Below, one piece after another: positions 19,042-27,317 of a stretch of DNA of 64,000 nucleotides. Within the stretch, counting starts at the first letter, position 1; the number at the start of each line of letters is the position of its first letter. The stretch is taken from positions 3,348,001 to 3,412,000 of the forward strand of contig NZ_PJMW01000002.1 of NCBI RefSeq assembly GCF_002846365.1. Reading direction: 5' to 3'. The notes under the pieces are model-generated. The model ran no database searches. It had not been told where the DNA came from and saw only the letters and a list, made by a program, of their open reading frames with translations. Source of the DNA: Nocardia fluminea (GTDB taxonomy: Bacteria; Actinomycetota; Actinomycetes; Mycobacteriales; Mycobacteriaceae). Made by a program: the position numbers and the translations under genes.

Positions 19042-20670
19042 CTATCCCTGTGAGACCTCATAATCGAGGAGCGTGCGGCGCACGATCTTGCCGGTGGCGT
19101 TACGGGGCAGTTCGTCGAGGAAGATCACCTCGCGCGGCACCTTGAACCGGGCCAGGTTCGCCTTGACATGCGCCTGGAGTTCGGCGGCGTCTATGGTGTG
19201 GCCTTCTTCGAGGACGACGAAGGCGCGCAGGCGTTTGCCGAACTCGGGATCGTCGACGCCGATCACCGCCACATCGAAGATCTCGGGCCGCTCGACCAGC
19301 AGGTTCTCGACTTCCTGCGGGTACACGTTCTCGCCGCCGGAGACGATCATGTCGTCGTCGCGGCCGTCGACCATGAGCAGCCAGGTGTCGGTGAAGTGGC
19401 CCATGTCGCCGCTGGACATGAAGCCGTCGATGATCTGCTTGTGCCTGCCGTCGGTGTAGCCCTCGAAGGGCGCGCCGCTGCGCACGAAGATCCGGCCGCG
19501 CGCGCCCGGTGTCTTGACCTGCTGGTCCTGGTCGTCGTAGAGACGGACCTCGCAGGTGATCGGCGAGCGGCCGACCGTGCCCGGCGCTTCCGCCAGCTCG
19601 GCCGGGGTCGCGATCGACGCGATGGCCACCTCGGTCGACCCGTAGAGGTTGTAGAGCACCGGCCCGAAGGCCTCGGTGGCCTTGATGCACAGCTCCGGGG
19701 TGAGCGCGGAACCGGCGAACAGGATGACCTTCAGCGAGGACAGGTCGTACTTCGCGCGAACGTCGGCGGGCAGCTCGGTCATCCGGTGCAGCATCGTGGG
19801 CACACACACGAGCATCTCGACCTTGTGCTCGGCGATCGCGGCGAGGGTGGCCTCGGCATCGAACCGGCGGCGCATGACGATCTTGTTCGACAGGATCGTG
19901 TTGACCAGCCAGGTACCCAGACCCGTGCTGTGGAAGATCGGCGACACGATCATGGCCGTGCCCCGCTTCGGGAACGGCACGCGGTCGACGAACTGCGCGG
20001 TGGCCATCGGCGTGACCTTGGTGCGCGGTGCGCCCTTGGGCAGACCCGTGGTGCCGCTGGTGAGGATGATGAAGCCGCCCGGCTTGCTCGGCGCGGGCAG
20101 ATCCTCGGTGGAGTTGTTCGCGATGAGATCGTCGAACGTCGTGGCGCCCGCGGGGAGTTCGGTGCCTTCGTCGACCCACGTGAGATAGCGCGGCAGGTCG
20201 GCGGGCAGGGCGTCGAGCAGGCCGAGGAACTCGCTGTCGTGCAGCACCGCGCGCACGTTCTCGCGTGCGCAGACCTCCGCGAACTGCGGTTTGGCGAAGC
20301 CGGTGTTCATCAGCGCGATACGCGCGCCCAGCTTGCCCGCCGCGATCATCGACATGATCAGCCCGCGATGATCGCGGGCCAGCACGGCGATGACCGTGCC
20401 CTCGCCGATACCCGCTTCGCGTAACCCGCGAGCGATGGCGGTGGACTGCTCGTCGAGCTGGCGATAGGTCAACTCACCGCGCTCGTCCACGAGGGCCACC
20501 TGGTCGGGGGCGACGCGGGCCGAATGGCGCACGAGGGTGGCCTGCGGGCCGTAGATCTTGGACTCCTTCATCGTCCGCAGGGTCTCGAGCGGTGTCTTGG
20601 GATCGGAGACACCGCGCGAACGCAGTACACCGATCGCTTTCACGCTTTCGAGCAGATGTGACAGGTTCAC
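19042..20670 (-). CDS. Fatty-acyl-CoA/AMP ligase (FadD), copy 2
   Basis: A 542-residue acyl-CoA ligase paralogous to the gene downstream. It shares MNTGFAKPQFA, VLHDSEFL, SKPGG-ILTSGTTG-PKGAPR (202-216), YGSTE and the NATGK Lys at about 528. The largest differences are in the first 45 residues and around 175-195, where acyl-chain specificity is often set. It starts with ATG, and its upstream region separates it from the divergent-looking regulator area at 20.7 kb. The physiological substrate is unknown; role in fatty-acid or sterol side-chain activation is inferred. Confidence 0.9.
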   Translation of the reverse strand: MNLSHLLESVKAIGVLRSRGVSDPKTPLETLRTMKESKIYGPQATLVRHSARVAPDQVALVDERGELTYRQLDEQSTAIARGLREAGIGEGTVIAVLARDHRGLIMSMIAAGKLGARIALMNTGFAKPQFAEVCARENVRAVLHDSEFLGLLDALPADLPRYLTWVDEGTELPAGATTFDDLIANNSTEDLPAPSKPGGFIILTSGTTGLPKGAPRTKVTPMATAQFVDRVPFPKRGTAMIVSPIFHSTGLGTWLVNTILSNKIVMRRRFDAEATLAAIAEHKVEMLVCVPTMLHRMTELPADVRAKYDLSSLKVILFAGSALTPELCIKATEAFGPVLYNLYGSTEVAIASIATPAELAEAPGTVGRSPITCEVRLYDDQDQQVKTPGARGRIFVRSGAPFEGYTDGRHKQIIDGFMSSGDMGHFTDTWLLMVDGRDDDMIVSGGENVYPQEVENLLVERPEIFDVAVIGVDDPEFGKRLRAFVVLEEGHTIDAAELQAHVKANLARFKVPREVIFLDELPRNATGKIVRRTLLDYEVSQG

Positions 20671-20771
20671 TCGACTACCTCCGCAGCATTGATCACTCGA
20701 CGCCCACCGTAGCAGTCGATGTGCCTTGCATCACAGTAGTCTAACCGGGCAATTGGGACATCTCCACAAGA

Positions 20772-21266
20772 TCAGCGCTGGGCCGCCGCCAGTACCGCGA
20801 GCAGCGGCACCAGCCTGCCCTCGGGCACCTCGAAACGGCCGAGTCCGGCGGTCTGCAACCAGCCGACGGCAGCCAGCTGGCGCAGGTGCTGGTAGATCTC
20901 CGGTGAGGTGCCCAGTTCCGCGATGGCGGCGAGATCGGCGGCGGTTCTGCGCCCGTAGACGATTTCCTGCAGCAGTCGCAGACGAACCGGATCGGCAAGA
21001 GCGGCAAGGCAATTGGCGGCCTCGATGGTCCAGACATCACCGACGATGGCATCGGTGGGGTACTGGGCCTGCCAATCGAAACGCTCACCGGTGGGCAATT
21101 GCAACGCGCCCGCCAGCAACACGCCGCCGGTGCGTTTGCCCGCGTCGGCGAATTCCTGCCGCAGGCGTGCCACGGCCCACGGTAGCTGCGCGTGCTCGGG
21201 CTGCGCGCTCTCCAGCGCGGCAACGCGACGTTCCAGTTCTTCGAGTCGGTCGACCAGATCCTCCAC
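20772..21266 (-). CDS. ArsR-like winged-helix regulator
   Basis: A 164-residue DNA-binding protein. Residues 1-25 form a Leu/Glu coiled-coil-like helix (VEDLVDRLEELERRVAALES). The C-terminal half is an ArsR-type winged helix (ANCLAALADPVRLRLLQEIVYGRRTAADLAAIAELGTSPEIYQHLRQLAAVGWL). No metal-binding cysteines are present, so it is unlikely to be a metal sensor. GTG 21266 has AGG at a fair spacing; GTG 21287 in the same frame would add seven residues. It lies 100 bases from the fadD pair on the same strand and may control it, which is inference. Confidence 0.75.
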   Translation of the reverse strand: MEDLVDRLEELERRVAALESAQPEHAQLPWAVARLRQEFADAGKRTGGVLLAGALQLPTGERFDWQAQYPTDAIVGDVWTIEAANCLAALADPVRLRLLQEIVYGRRTAADLAAIAELGTSPEIYQHLRQLAAVGWLQTAGLGRFEVPEGRLVPLLAVLAAAQR

Positions 21267-21320
21267 GCCGGTCAACCTACGCCACACCGAAGCTGTTGCG
21301 CTGCTTCATCGAAACGACAA

Positions 21321-21351
21321 CGCACCCCGGATCGCATGGACCCGGGGTGCG
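21321..21351 (-). terminator. Terminator after the secreted-protein gene
   Basis: A perfect 10-base-pair stem CGCACCCCGG / CCGGGGTGCG (21321-21330 with 21342-21351) with an 11-base loop. It lies 14 bases beyond the stop of the secreted-protein gene. On the minus strand it is followed by a moderately T-rich run. Confidence 0.65.
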
Positions 21352-21364
21352 CGGTGGGTGAACG

Positions 21365-21997
21365 TCAGCGCGTGACAGCGCCGAACGAGGGCTGCTGGAT
21401 GGTGCCGAGCTGGTAGGCGAACCCGTCGGGGTGTGCCTCGGAGACCGGCACGGACCAGCGGTGCCACAGGTTGCCGTAGACCGCCGCCACGATCAGTCCG
21501 GCGCCGGTGTTCAGCGGCGCCGTGCGGATGGTGGTATCGACGGGCACGTCCTGGTGTTCGCTCAGGACCGCGGTGCCGCTCTGCCCGCTGGACAGATTCA
21601 GCCACATGACCTCGAGCTTGGCGTTGCCCTGGTTGGGCGAGATGGTGCCGGGCCCGCCGAAGAAGCCGAGGCGGAAGCCGTCCATGTCGAGGGCGATGCC
21701 CGAGCCGTAGACCCCAGGCCCGCCGCCGTTCTGGCCGATATCGGAGGTCGCCGGGATCTGGAACGGTTGCGCGGGCAGCGCGACATCGACCGTGCCCTCG
21801 GCGGCGAGCTTGTCCAAGGCGGCGAGTGCGCCCGGATTGTTCGCCACCGACGTACGCAGCTGCGAGACCGCCGCGGCCACGTCGACGGTCTGTGGCTTCG
21901 GTTCCGCGGCCGCGGGGCCCGCGAAGACGATGGCGACGGCGGCCGAGGTGACGGCTACCGCGGTGGTGAAGCGACGCATGAAACTCAGATGATGCAT
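21365..21997 (-). CDS. Secreted protein of unknown function
   Basis: A 210-residue exported protein. A typical signal peptide (MHHLSFMRRFTTAVAVTSAAVAIVFAGPAAA, cut near AAA-EP at 31-32) precedes a mature domain. The mature part begins with a helical segment (about 37-70) and continues as a Gly-rich beta domain (IGQNGGGPGVYGSGIALDMDG). The ATG at 21997 has GAGGAG nine bases upstream; the frame is open further but without coding character. Similar secreted proteins are common in Nocardia. Function is unknown. Confidence 0.8.
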   Translation of the reverse strand: MHHLSFMRRFTTAVAVTSAAVAIVFAGPAAAEPKPQTVDVAAAVSQLRTSVANNPGALAALDKLAAEGTVDVALPAQPFQIPATSDIGQNGGGPGVYGSGIALDMDGFRLGFFGGPGTISPNQGNAKLEVMWLNLSSGQSGTAVLSEHQDVPVDTTIRTAPLNTGAGLIVAAVYGNLWHRWSVPVSEAHPDGFAYQLGTIQQPSFGAVTR

Positions 21998-22160
21998 AAC
22001 CAGCTCTCCTCGAGTGTCCTGGTACTGCTTTCCCTGGTGATTCGTCCGCTGACTGTGTCGGGTGGGCTGTGCGCTGCCCGACCACTGGTGCACGGTACCG
22101 CCACTGGATGTGGGATCTGTCACTACCCCGGGGGAAGTCGAGTTCAGGACCTCGGGTCGG

Positions 22161-22538
22161 TCACGGCATGTTCGCGATCTCCACTTTGTAGCCGCGATAG
22201 AGCTCGGGTTTGGCGGTGAGCACCGGCATGTCCAGATTCTGCGCGGTGAACACCACGGGCGCGATCAGCGGCCAGTCGAGATGGTCGTCGGCGATCGGCA
22301 CCGTGGTGCCGATGCGGATCGCGGTGGCGGCGTCGAGTTCGGCCCAGCGCACGGCGACGCGATTGTCGAGCAGGCGCCCGAGTTCGTCGATGTTGTCGAC
22401 GGCGCGCATCGCGGCCATCAGGCTCACGGTGGGTACCACCAGGATTCGGCGCTGCTGGGTGAACTGGCGCATGATCACCTGCCCGAACAGCGGCGACAGC
22501 GCCAGCGAGGTGAGCGCGGTGTGATCGGCGACGCTCAC
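22161..22538 (-). CDS. Putative PIN-like toxin of a toxin-antitoxin pair
   Basis: A 125-residue protein translationally coupled to the antitoxin: its GTG start overlaps the antitoxin TGA (GTGA). The layout (acidic N-terminus, helix, then DMPVLTAKPELYRGY near the end) resembles VapC/PIN toxins. The canonical first Asp of the PIN active site (D-x-S/N) is not evident, and the final acidic site is weak. It may be a divergent or inactivated nuclease. The role is assigned from gene order and size; the family is uncertain. Confidence 0.6.
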   Translation of the reverse strand: MSVADHTALTSLALSPLFGQVIMRQFTQQRRILVVPTVSLMAAMRAVDNIDELGRLLDNRVAVRWAELDAATAIRIGTTVPIADDHLDWPLIAPVVFTAQNLDMPVLTAKPELYRGYKVEIANMP

Positions 22539-22837
22539 TGGCGACTGTCCAGCGCGCCCATCAGCTTGCTCAGTTTGGCTTGCGCCTCGGCGATGTCCGC
22601 CGCGGAATGCTGGGTGATCCTGGCGTCGAGCGTGCCCAGGATCTGTTCGCGTAGATCATCGTTGAAGTACGCGGGCGGCAGCGCCGCGTGGCGCAACACC
22701 TCAGCGGGTACCACCGCGACCAATTCTTTCCCCTCCCGCGTCACGATCACCGGCCGTCCGCTCGCGGACACCCCGTCGAAAACACTGCCGAGCTGACCAC
22801 GTAACTCGGTCAGCGGCACACTGTCGTAATCGGCCAT
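22535..22837 (-). CDS. Phd/YefM-type antitoxin
   Basis: A 100-residue antitoxin-like protein. The first 55 residues match the Phd/YefM DNA-binding fold (VPLTELRGQLGSVFDGVSASGRPVIVTREGKELVAVVPAEVL). The C-terminal half is Ala/Asp/Gln-rich and helical, the part that usually neutralises the toxin. The ATG at 22837 is preferred over TTG 22843. Its promoter carries two TGTACA hexamers, as in the E. coli yefM operator, so autoregulation is likely. Confidence 0.78.
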   Translation of the reverse strand: MADYDSVPLTELRGQLGSVFDGVSASGRPVIVTREGKELVAVVPAEVLRHAALPPAYFNDDLREQILGTLDARITQHSAADIAEAQAKLSKLMGALDSRQ

Positions 22838-22844
22838 AGTCAAC

Positions 22845-22862
22845 TGTACATCTCTGTGTACA
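22845..22862. promoter_or_regulatory. YefM-type TGTACA double operator
   Basis: Two perfect TGTACA palindromes (22845-22850 and 22857-22862) have centres 12 bases apart and sit just upstream of the antitoxin start. In E. coli YefM-YoeB, paired TGTACA-core palindromes form the autoregulatory operator. Confidence 0.7.
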
Positions 22863-22880
22863 GTCGCGCCGCCCGGTCGC

Positions 22881-23864
22881 TCAGGCGACCTTGCGGGCCG
22901 GTTCGCTGCGGTAGCGGGTGACCGGGCCGTCGATGCCGAGCAGGCGCCAGGTCAGCTTGGCGACCGGGTTCATCAGGCCGCTGTTGGTGGCGAGGGCGCG
23001 CACGTCACCGAAGATGTTGCGCATCGTGGTCTGCGATTCGTCGCTGCCCCAGTAGGCCTCGCGCATGACCTCCGCCGGGATGTCGAACTTCTCGACGAAT
23101 TCCTTGGGCGGGGTCATGATCATGTCGAGCATCACCCGCATCGCGATCGGGAAGGCCACGGAGAGAACCGATTTCGTGATCGGGTTCATGCCGGGCACGT
23201 TCCGTCGCAGGTACTCGTGGGCGAAGGAGATGTGCCTGGCCTCCTCGGCCACGTGGATCTGCATCACCCGCTGCACCATCGGGTGCAGATCGACGCCCGC
23301 GCGCAGCAGCGACTTCTGCAGGTGGTCGATCGGCTCCTCGCCGCCGAGGATCATCGTGAAGAACAGTTCGGGGAAGTACTTCACCGCGGGCCAGATGGCC
23401 ATGGTGAGCTTGCGATCGATGGTGCCCATGCCGATCACATCGCGGTAGCCGATGCGGTTGATCATCTCCTGGAACATCATCGTGTGGTTGCACTCTTCGG
23501 CAGCCTCGTGCGTGATGTACCGGAATTCCGGGTCGCCGTTGGGGACCGACACCAGGTACTGCATCAGCCCGCGGATCAGCAACTGCTCGAAGTCCAGGCC
23601 CACCTTGGCGATGCCGGCCTGGCGCCACATGCCGATGGCGATCTGCTTCTCGATCGGCTGCGCCTTGTACCAGGGGTGGCGGCCCAGCGGGTCCTCGTCG
23701 GGCATGATCCAGCGCGGATCGTCGCTGTGCACGGCGAACTCGGGGGAGTCCCAGTCGATATCGACGTAGGGGTCGAAGTGCCGGTTGACCGAACCTTCGG
23801 ACAGGTTGCGCAGGATCTCGTGGTATTCGGGATCGGTGGCGGTGTTCTTGATTGTCGACAGCAT
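22881..23864 (-). CDS. AurF-like diiron oxygenase
   Basis: A 327-residue member of the AurF (p-aminobenzoate N-oxygenase) diiron family. The helical bundle carries likely iron ligands in DFEQLL, HEAAEECNHTMMFQEM, and HVAEEARHISFAHEYL, the ExxH-type repeats of diiron enzymes. AurF itself oxidises an aryl amine to a nitro group, but many actinobacterial homologues stand alone and act on unknown substrates. The ATG follows a short leader. An adjacent near-palindrome overlapping the promoter suggests control by a TetR-type repressor that is not encoded next to it. Confidence 0.85.
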   Translation of the reverse strand: MLSTIKNTATDPEYHEILRNLSEGSVNRHFDPYVDIDWDSPEFAVHSDDPRWIMPDEDPLGRHPWYKAQPIEKQIAIGMWRQAGIAKVGLDFEQLLIRGLMQYLVSVPNGDPEFRYITHEAAEECNHTMMFQEMINRIGYRDVIGMGTIDRKLTMAIWPAVKYFPELFFTMILGGEEPIDHLQKSLLRAGVDLHPMVQRVMQIHVAEEARHISFAHEYLRRNVPGMNPITKSVLSVAFPIAMRVMLDMIMTPPKEFVEKFDIPAEVMREAYWGSDESQTTMRNIFGDVRALATNSGLMNPVAKLTWRLLGIDGPVTRYRSEPARKVA

Positions 23865-23899
23865 CAGCGGTGTCTCCTTCGGTGTGGCCCGAACCCTAC

Positions 23900-23928
23900 G
23901 TTATATGAGACTCAGAGTCCCACACAAC
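23900..23928 (-). promoter_or_regulatory. Promoter with near-palindromic operator upstream of the AurF-like gene
   Basis: TATAAC (23905-23900, minus strand) is a good -10 hexamer, with TTGTGT (23927-23922) as a weak -35 at 16 bases. Between them lies GAGACTC-A-GAGTCCC (23907-23921), a 15-base near-palindrome with six of seven arm pairs matching. It is typical in size of a TetR-family operator. Confidence 0.6.
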
Positions 23929-24087
23929 CCCAGTGATGGTCGGGTTCGTCCTCGCGCTGCGATCTACCAGCACCGACTACGATGAATCGTCGCAGGACAC
24001 GCCGAACGCTTCACCGGTCAGCCAGCGCACCTGGCTGTGAACGGAGCGGGGCCCACGAGGGTCGCGCACCGAGAGAGCGAGGATTCG

Positions 24088-25050
24088 ATGCCACGTTCCA
24101 CTCCCGCCAAGGCTGTCTGGCCTGCCCTGCGCGTCGAGGACTGGTCCGACACTCGCGACACCCTGCACATGTGGTCACAGATCATCGGCAAACTGACGAT
24201 GGCGGGCACGCCGCTGGTCAACCACTGGTGGAATGTCACGTTCGCGATCAGCGCGCGGGGCCTGGCGACCGGCGCGATCCCCGTCGACGGCCGACTGCTC
24301 GACATCGAATTCGATTTCGTCGACCACGAACTCGTCCTGCGCAGCAGCGACGGCCGCCGGGCCACCATCGCCCTGCGGCCGCGCACGGTGGCCGACTTCT
24401 ACGCCGAACTCGGCCATGTGCTCGGTCGCCTCGACATCGTGGTCGATATCGAAGCCTCACCCAACGAGGTCGACCCGGCCATCCCCTTCGCCGAGGACAC
24501 CACCCACCACTCCTACGACGCGGACGCTGTGCACCTGTTCTGGCAACAGCTCGTCCAGATCGAGCGCGTATTCCAGTTCTGGCGCGCCGGTTTCGCCGGG
24601 AAATCCAGTCCGGTGCAATTCTTCTGGGGCTCGTTCGACCTGGCCTGCACCCGCTTCTCCGGGCGCCCCGCGCCCCTGCACCCCGGCGGCGCACCCAATT
24701 GCGCCGATTGGGTGATGGAGGAGGCCTACTCGCGCGAATGCGCGAGCGCGGGCTTCTGGCCGGGTGGCGCCGAAGGCACCTTCTACGCCTATTCCTACCC
24801 GGCGCCGGACGGTTACTCCGCTCGTCCCGCGGGACCCGACGGCGCCCAATGGGACAACACCCTCGGCGAATTCGTCCTGCCCTACGACGTGGTCCGCGAA
24901 TCCGCCGACCCCGACGCCACTCTCCTGCATTTCCTCGACACCACCTACGCCTCCGCCGCCGACCTGGCCCATTGGGACCGTCCGCTCCTCGACGTCGATC
25001 CCCACCGCCTCGATCGACGACTGCACCTCGACGACACGACGGCGCTCTGA
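24088..25050 (+). CDS. DUF5996-family protein
   Basis: A 320-residue cytosolic protein matching the DUF5996 pattern. It begins WPALRVEDWSDTRDTLHMWSQIIGK, contains PLVNHWWNVTF and FDFVDHELVL, the central FWGSFDLACTRFSGR, and ends with HFLDTTYASAADLAHWDRP. The aromatic-rich conserved blocks suggest a ligand-binding or enzymatic fold, but no function is known. The ATG at 24088 has GCGAGG six bases upstream; an in-frame GTG lies at 24037. It is convergent with the F420-type gene. Confidence 0.8.
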   Translation: MPRSTPAKAVWPALRVEDWSDTRDTLHMWSQIIGKLTMAGTPLVNHWWNVTFAISARGLATGAIPVDGRLLDIEFDFVDHELVLRSSDGRRATIALRPRTVADFYAELGHVLGRLDIVVDIEASPNEVDPAIPFAEDTTHHSYDADAVHLFWQQLVQIERVFQFWRAGFAGKSSPVQFFWGSFDLACTRFSGRPAPLHPGGAPNCADWVMEEAYSRECASAGFWPGGAEGTFYAYSYPAPDGYSARPAGPDGAQWDNTLGEFVLPYDVVRESADPDATLLHFLDTTYASAADLAHWDRPLLDVDPHRLDRRLHLDDTTAL

Positions 25051-25063
25051 CCACCGCGCGACA

Positions 25064-26077
25064 TCACATCTCGCGCAACAGGTCCGTCAGTAGCGCGGCG
25101 TCCACCCGGTAGGGCGTATTGAATCCGAGCCGCTCGACGAGTCCGTCGTAGCGCTCGTGCAGTTGCGCCGCCGCGCGCGCCGGGTCGGTGGCGGTGATCG
25201 CGACGGCGTCGAGGAAATCGTCGTCGACGAGGTCGGCCATCCGATCCCATTCCCCGTTCTTGGACATCGCTTTCAGGCGGGGCCCGAGTTCGGCCCGATC
25301 GTGCAGCTGGAGAATCGGCCAGTAGGCCGGTGTCGATCCATAGAACGCCAGCTGCTTTCGGATGGCCTGCCTCGCCGCAGCGAGTTCGCTCGCGGATCTG
25401 CCTGTCGCGACCATCGCCGAGTGGTGGATCACGATGTCGCCCAGAGGCTTCCGCGCGCGCTCCGCACCCTGTGCCAGGGCGGGCAGGGTCACCTCGCGCA
25501 GAAATGTCGGAGTGCAGAACGGGTGCGACATGAATCCGTCGGCGACCTCCCCGGCGACCGCGGTCATCCCCGGCCCCACCCCCGCGAGATAGATCGGCGG
25601 CGGGCCGAAGCCGGCCACCTCCTCGGCCGAGGGGCGAAACAGCGGCGGCATCAAAGTGTGCTGATAGAACTCGCCCTGGTAGTCGAGCCGCCCGCCCTGC
25701 TCCCAGCTCGCCCAGATGGCGCGCACCGCCAGCACCATGTCGCGCATCCGGTCGGCCGGTCGGCTCCACGGCATGGAGTAGCGCCGGGTGATGTGCGCGC
25801 GGATCTGGCTACCGAGGCCGAGAACGAACCGTCCGCGGGAGTAGGCCTGCAGATCCCAGGCGATGGTGGCCAGCAACAGTGGGTTTCGGGCGAACGCCAC
25901 CGCGATCGAGGTCCCCAACTCGACCCGCTCCGTGTGCTCGGCGGCGAGCAATAGCGGCAAGAACGGGTCGTGGGCCCCTTCGAACGTCCAGATGCCCGCG
26001 TACCCCGCGGCCTCCGCGGCGGCGGCGGCCTTACCCATCGTGGCGAGCCCGCCGGTCAGCGTTGTGTCGATCTTCAA
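25064..26077 (-). CDS. F420-dependent LLM-class oxidoreductase
   Basis: A luciferase-like (LLM) flavin/F420 enzyme of 337 residues. It begins with the beta-alpha unit MKIDTTLTGGLATMGKAAAAAEAAGYAGIWTFEG, followed by VELGTSIAVAFARNPLLLATIAWDLQAYSRGRFVLGLGSQ and PPIYLAGVGPGMTAVAGEVADGF. The pattern matches the F420-dependent branch of the family common in Nocardia and mycobacteria. The start is TTG at 26077, chosen because MKID is the family N-terminus and no better codon is near. The substrate is unknown. Confidence 0.85.
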   Translation of the reverse strand: MKIDTTLTGGLATMGKAAAAAEAAGYAGIWTFEGAHDPFLPLLLAAEHTERVELGTSIAVAFARNPLLLATIAWDLQAYSRGRFVLGLGSQIRAHITRRYSMPWSRPADRMRDMVLAVRAIWASWEQGGRLDYQGEFYQHTLMPPLFRPSAEEVAGFGPPPIYLAGVGPGMTAVAGEVADGFMSHPFCTPTFLREVTLPALAQGAERARKPLGDIVIHHSAMVATGRSASELAAARQAIRKQLAFYGSTPAYWPILQLHDRAELGPRLKAMSKNGEWDRMADLVDDDFLDAVAITATDPARAAAQLHERYDGLVERLGFNTPYRVDAALLTDLLREM

Positions 26078-26226
26078 AACGCACGAATCCCATCACCGTC
26101 GTCTGCCGTTCGTCGCGCGGAGTCGGTGACAGTGCGCGACGATTCGACCATCACCGTATCGCTGCACAGAGCCGATCCGGGCTGATCCGGCAAACGCCCA
26201 GGATGGGATTCGAGCGGGTCCGCGGG

Positions 26227-27147
26227 TCAGACCGGGACGCCGCCGTAGGTCCTGCGGTGCTTGGCCTCGAGGAAGGACAGCCCGCCGAAGGCGATGAGGC
26301 CGACCGCGATCAGCATGAGCAGCCAAGGGCCGAAAGGATTTCCGGCGAAATCGTGCAGTACCGCGTCGACACCCTTGGCGGCCGCGGCGTCGTAGTTGAC
26401 CGCTGCGACCATGGCGGCGAAACCGATGCTGATCACGATCGCGCCCCGAGCGAGATAGCCGATCCGGCCCAACCAGATCGCGGCCTCCCGCATACCGTGC
26501 GTCATCCAGCCCATCCGAAGATCCTCGGCGAAGTCGAGGCGCAGACCGCGCACCGTCTGCCAGATGCCGAAGGCCAGGATGGCGATACCGATCAGCAGCA
26601 CGACCACCTGCCCGCCCTCCCAGCTCAGGATGCGGCCGGTCAGATCGCGGGCGACCGCGTCGCTCGGCGTCGGCGTGCGCCCGTGCATCACGAACCGCAG
26701 GGTGCCCCAGAAGGCCAGGGCATAGACGATCCCGGAGATCACGGCATAGGCGCGGTGTCCGCCCGAATACGTCCGCCCCGCACTGGCCACTTGCACCGCG
26801 CGCCACACGGCCAGCGCGGCGAAGCCGAACACGAGAATCCACAGCAGCAGGTAACCCAGCGGCTTCGCGGCGATCGCGGCCAGCGCCCCACCGGCATCCG
26901 GCTCGTGCTCGGCCGTTCCGATCGCCAGCATGAAAGCGAGAATGCCGAGCACGACGTAGGCGACGCCACGCGCGACGAAACCGAAACGGGCGACTGCTTC
27001 CACTCCGCCGGAACTGGTGGACCGGCGCGGCGCCCGGTCATAGGACCGGCGGCCCCAGCCCCGATTCCGGACCGACCGCCATCCGCGCCGGTCGGTCCGG
27101 ACCCGATCACGTCGCCGATATCTGTTCGCACTGCGAAATACGCTCAT
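26227..27147 (-). CDS. DUF1206 membrane protein
   Basis: A 306-residue integral membrane protein. An Arg-rich cytosolic N-terminus (about 1-50) precedes six hydrophobic helices arranged as three related two-helix units, each beginning with a variant of ARFGFVARGVAYVVLGILAFMLAIG, a DUF1206 trait. The last unit ends GLSFLEAKHRRTYGGVPV. The ATG at 27147 was chosen because the coding character starts there. Function is unknown; the family is widespread in actinobacteria. Confidence 0.85.
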   Translation of the reverse strand: MSVFRSANRYRRRDRVRTDRRGWRSVRNRGWGRRSYDRAPRRSTSSGGVEAVARFGFVARGVAYVVLGILAFMLAIGTAEHEPDAGGALAAIAAKPLGYLLLWILVFGFAALAVWRAVQVASAGRTYSGGHRAYAVISGIVYALAFWGTLRFVMHGRTPTPSDAVARDLTGRILSWEGGQVVVLLIGIAILAFGIWQTVRGLRLDFAEDLRMGWMTHGMREAAIWLGRIGYLARGAIVISIGFAAMVAAVNYDAAAAKGVDAVLHDFAGNPFGPWLLMLIAVGLIAFGGLSFLEAKHRRTYGGVPV

Positions 27148-27249
27148 GAGGTTCCCTATCTCTTCCTGTGCGGTAATGCCCGCACCCTGGGGTTCAAACA
27201 CCAGGAAGAGAATTCGTTGCGCCGAGATCTGCTGCCGGGCAAGCGAATG

Positions 27250-27301
27250 CGTCGAAAACAAGAAATCCGGTGCGGGTCAGCTTTCGACTCGCACCGGATT
27301 T
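27250..27301 (-). terminator. Intrinsic terminator after the fadE pair
   Basis: A 12-base-pair perfect stem AAATCCGGTGCG / CGCACCGGATTT (27263-27274 with 27290-27301), extended inward by further pairs, lies 17 bases past the end of the fadE23-like gene. On the minus strand it is followed by TTTCTTGTTTTC. This is a good intrinsic terminator. Confidence 0.8.
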
Positions 27302-27317
27302 GTTGTTGTCTACCAGG

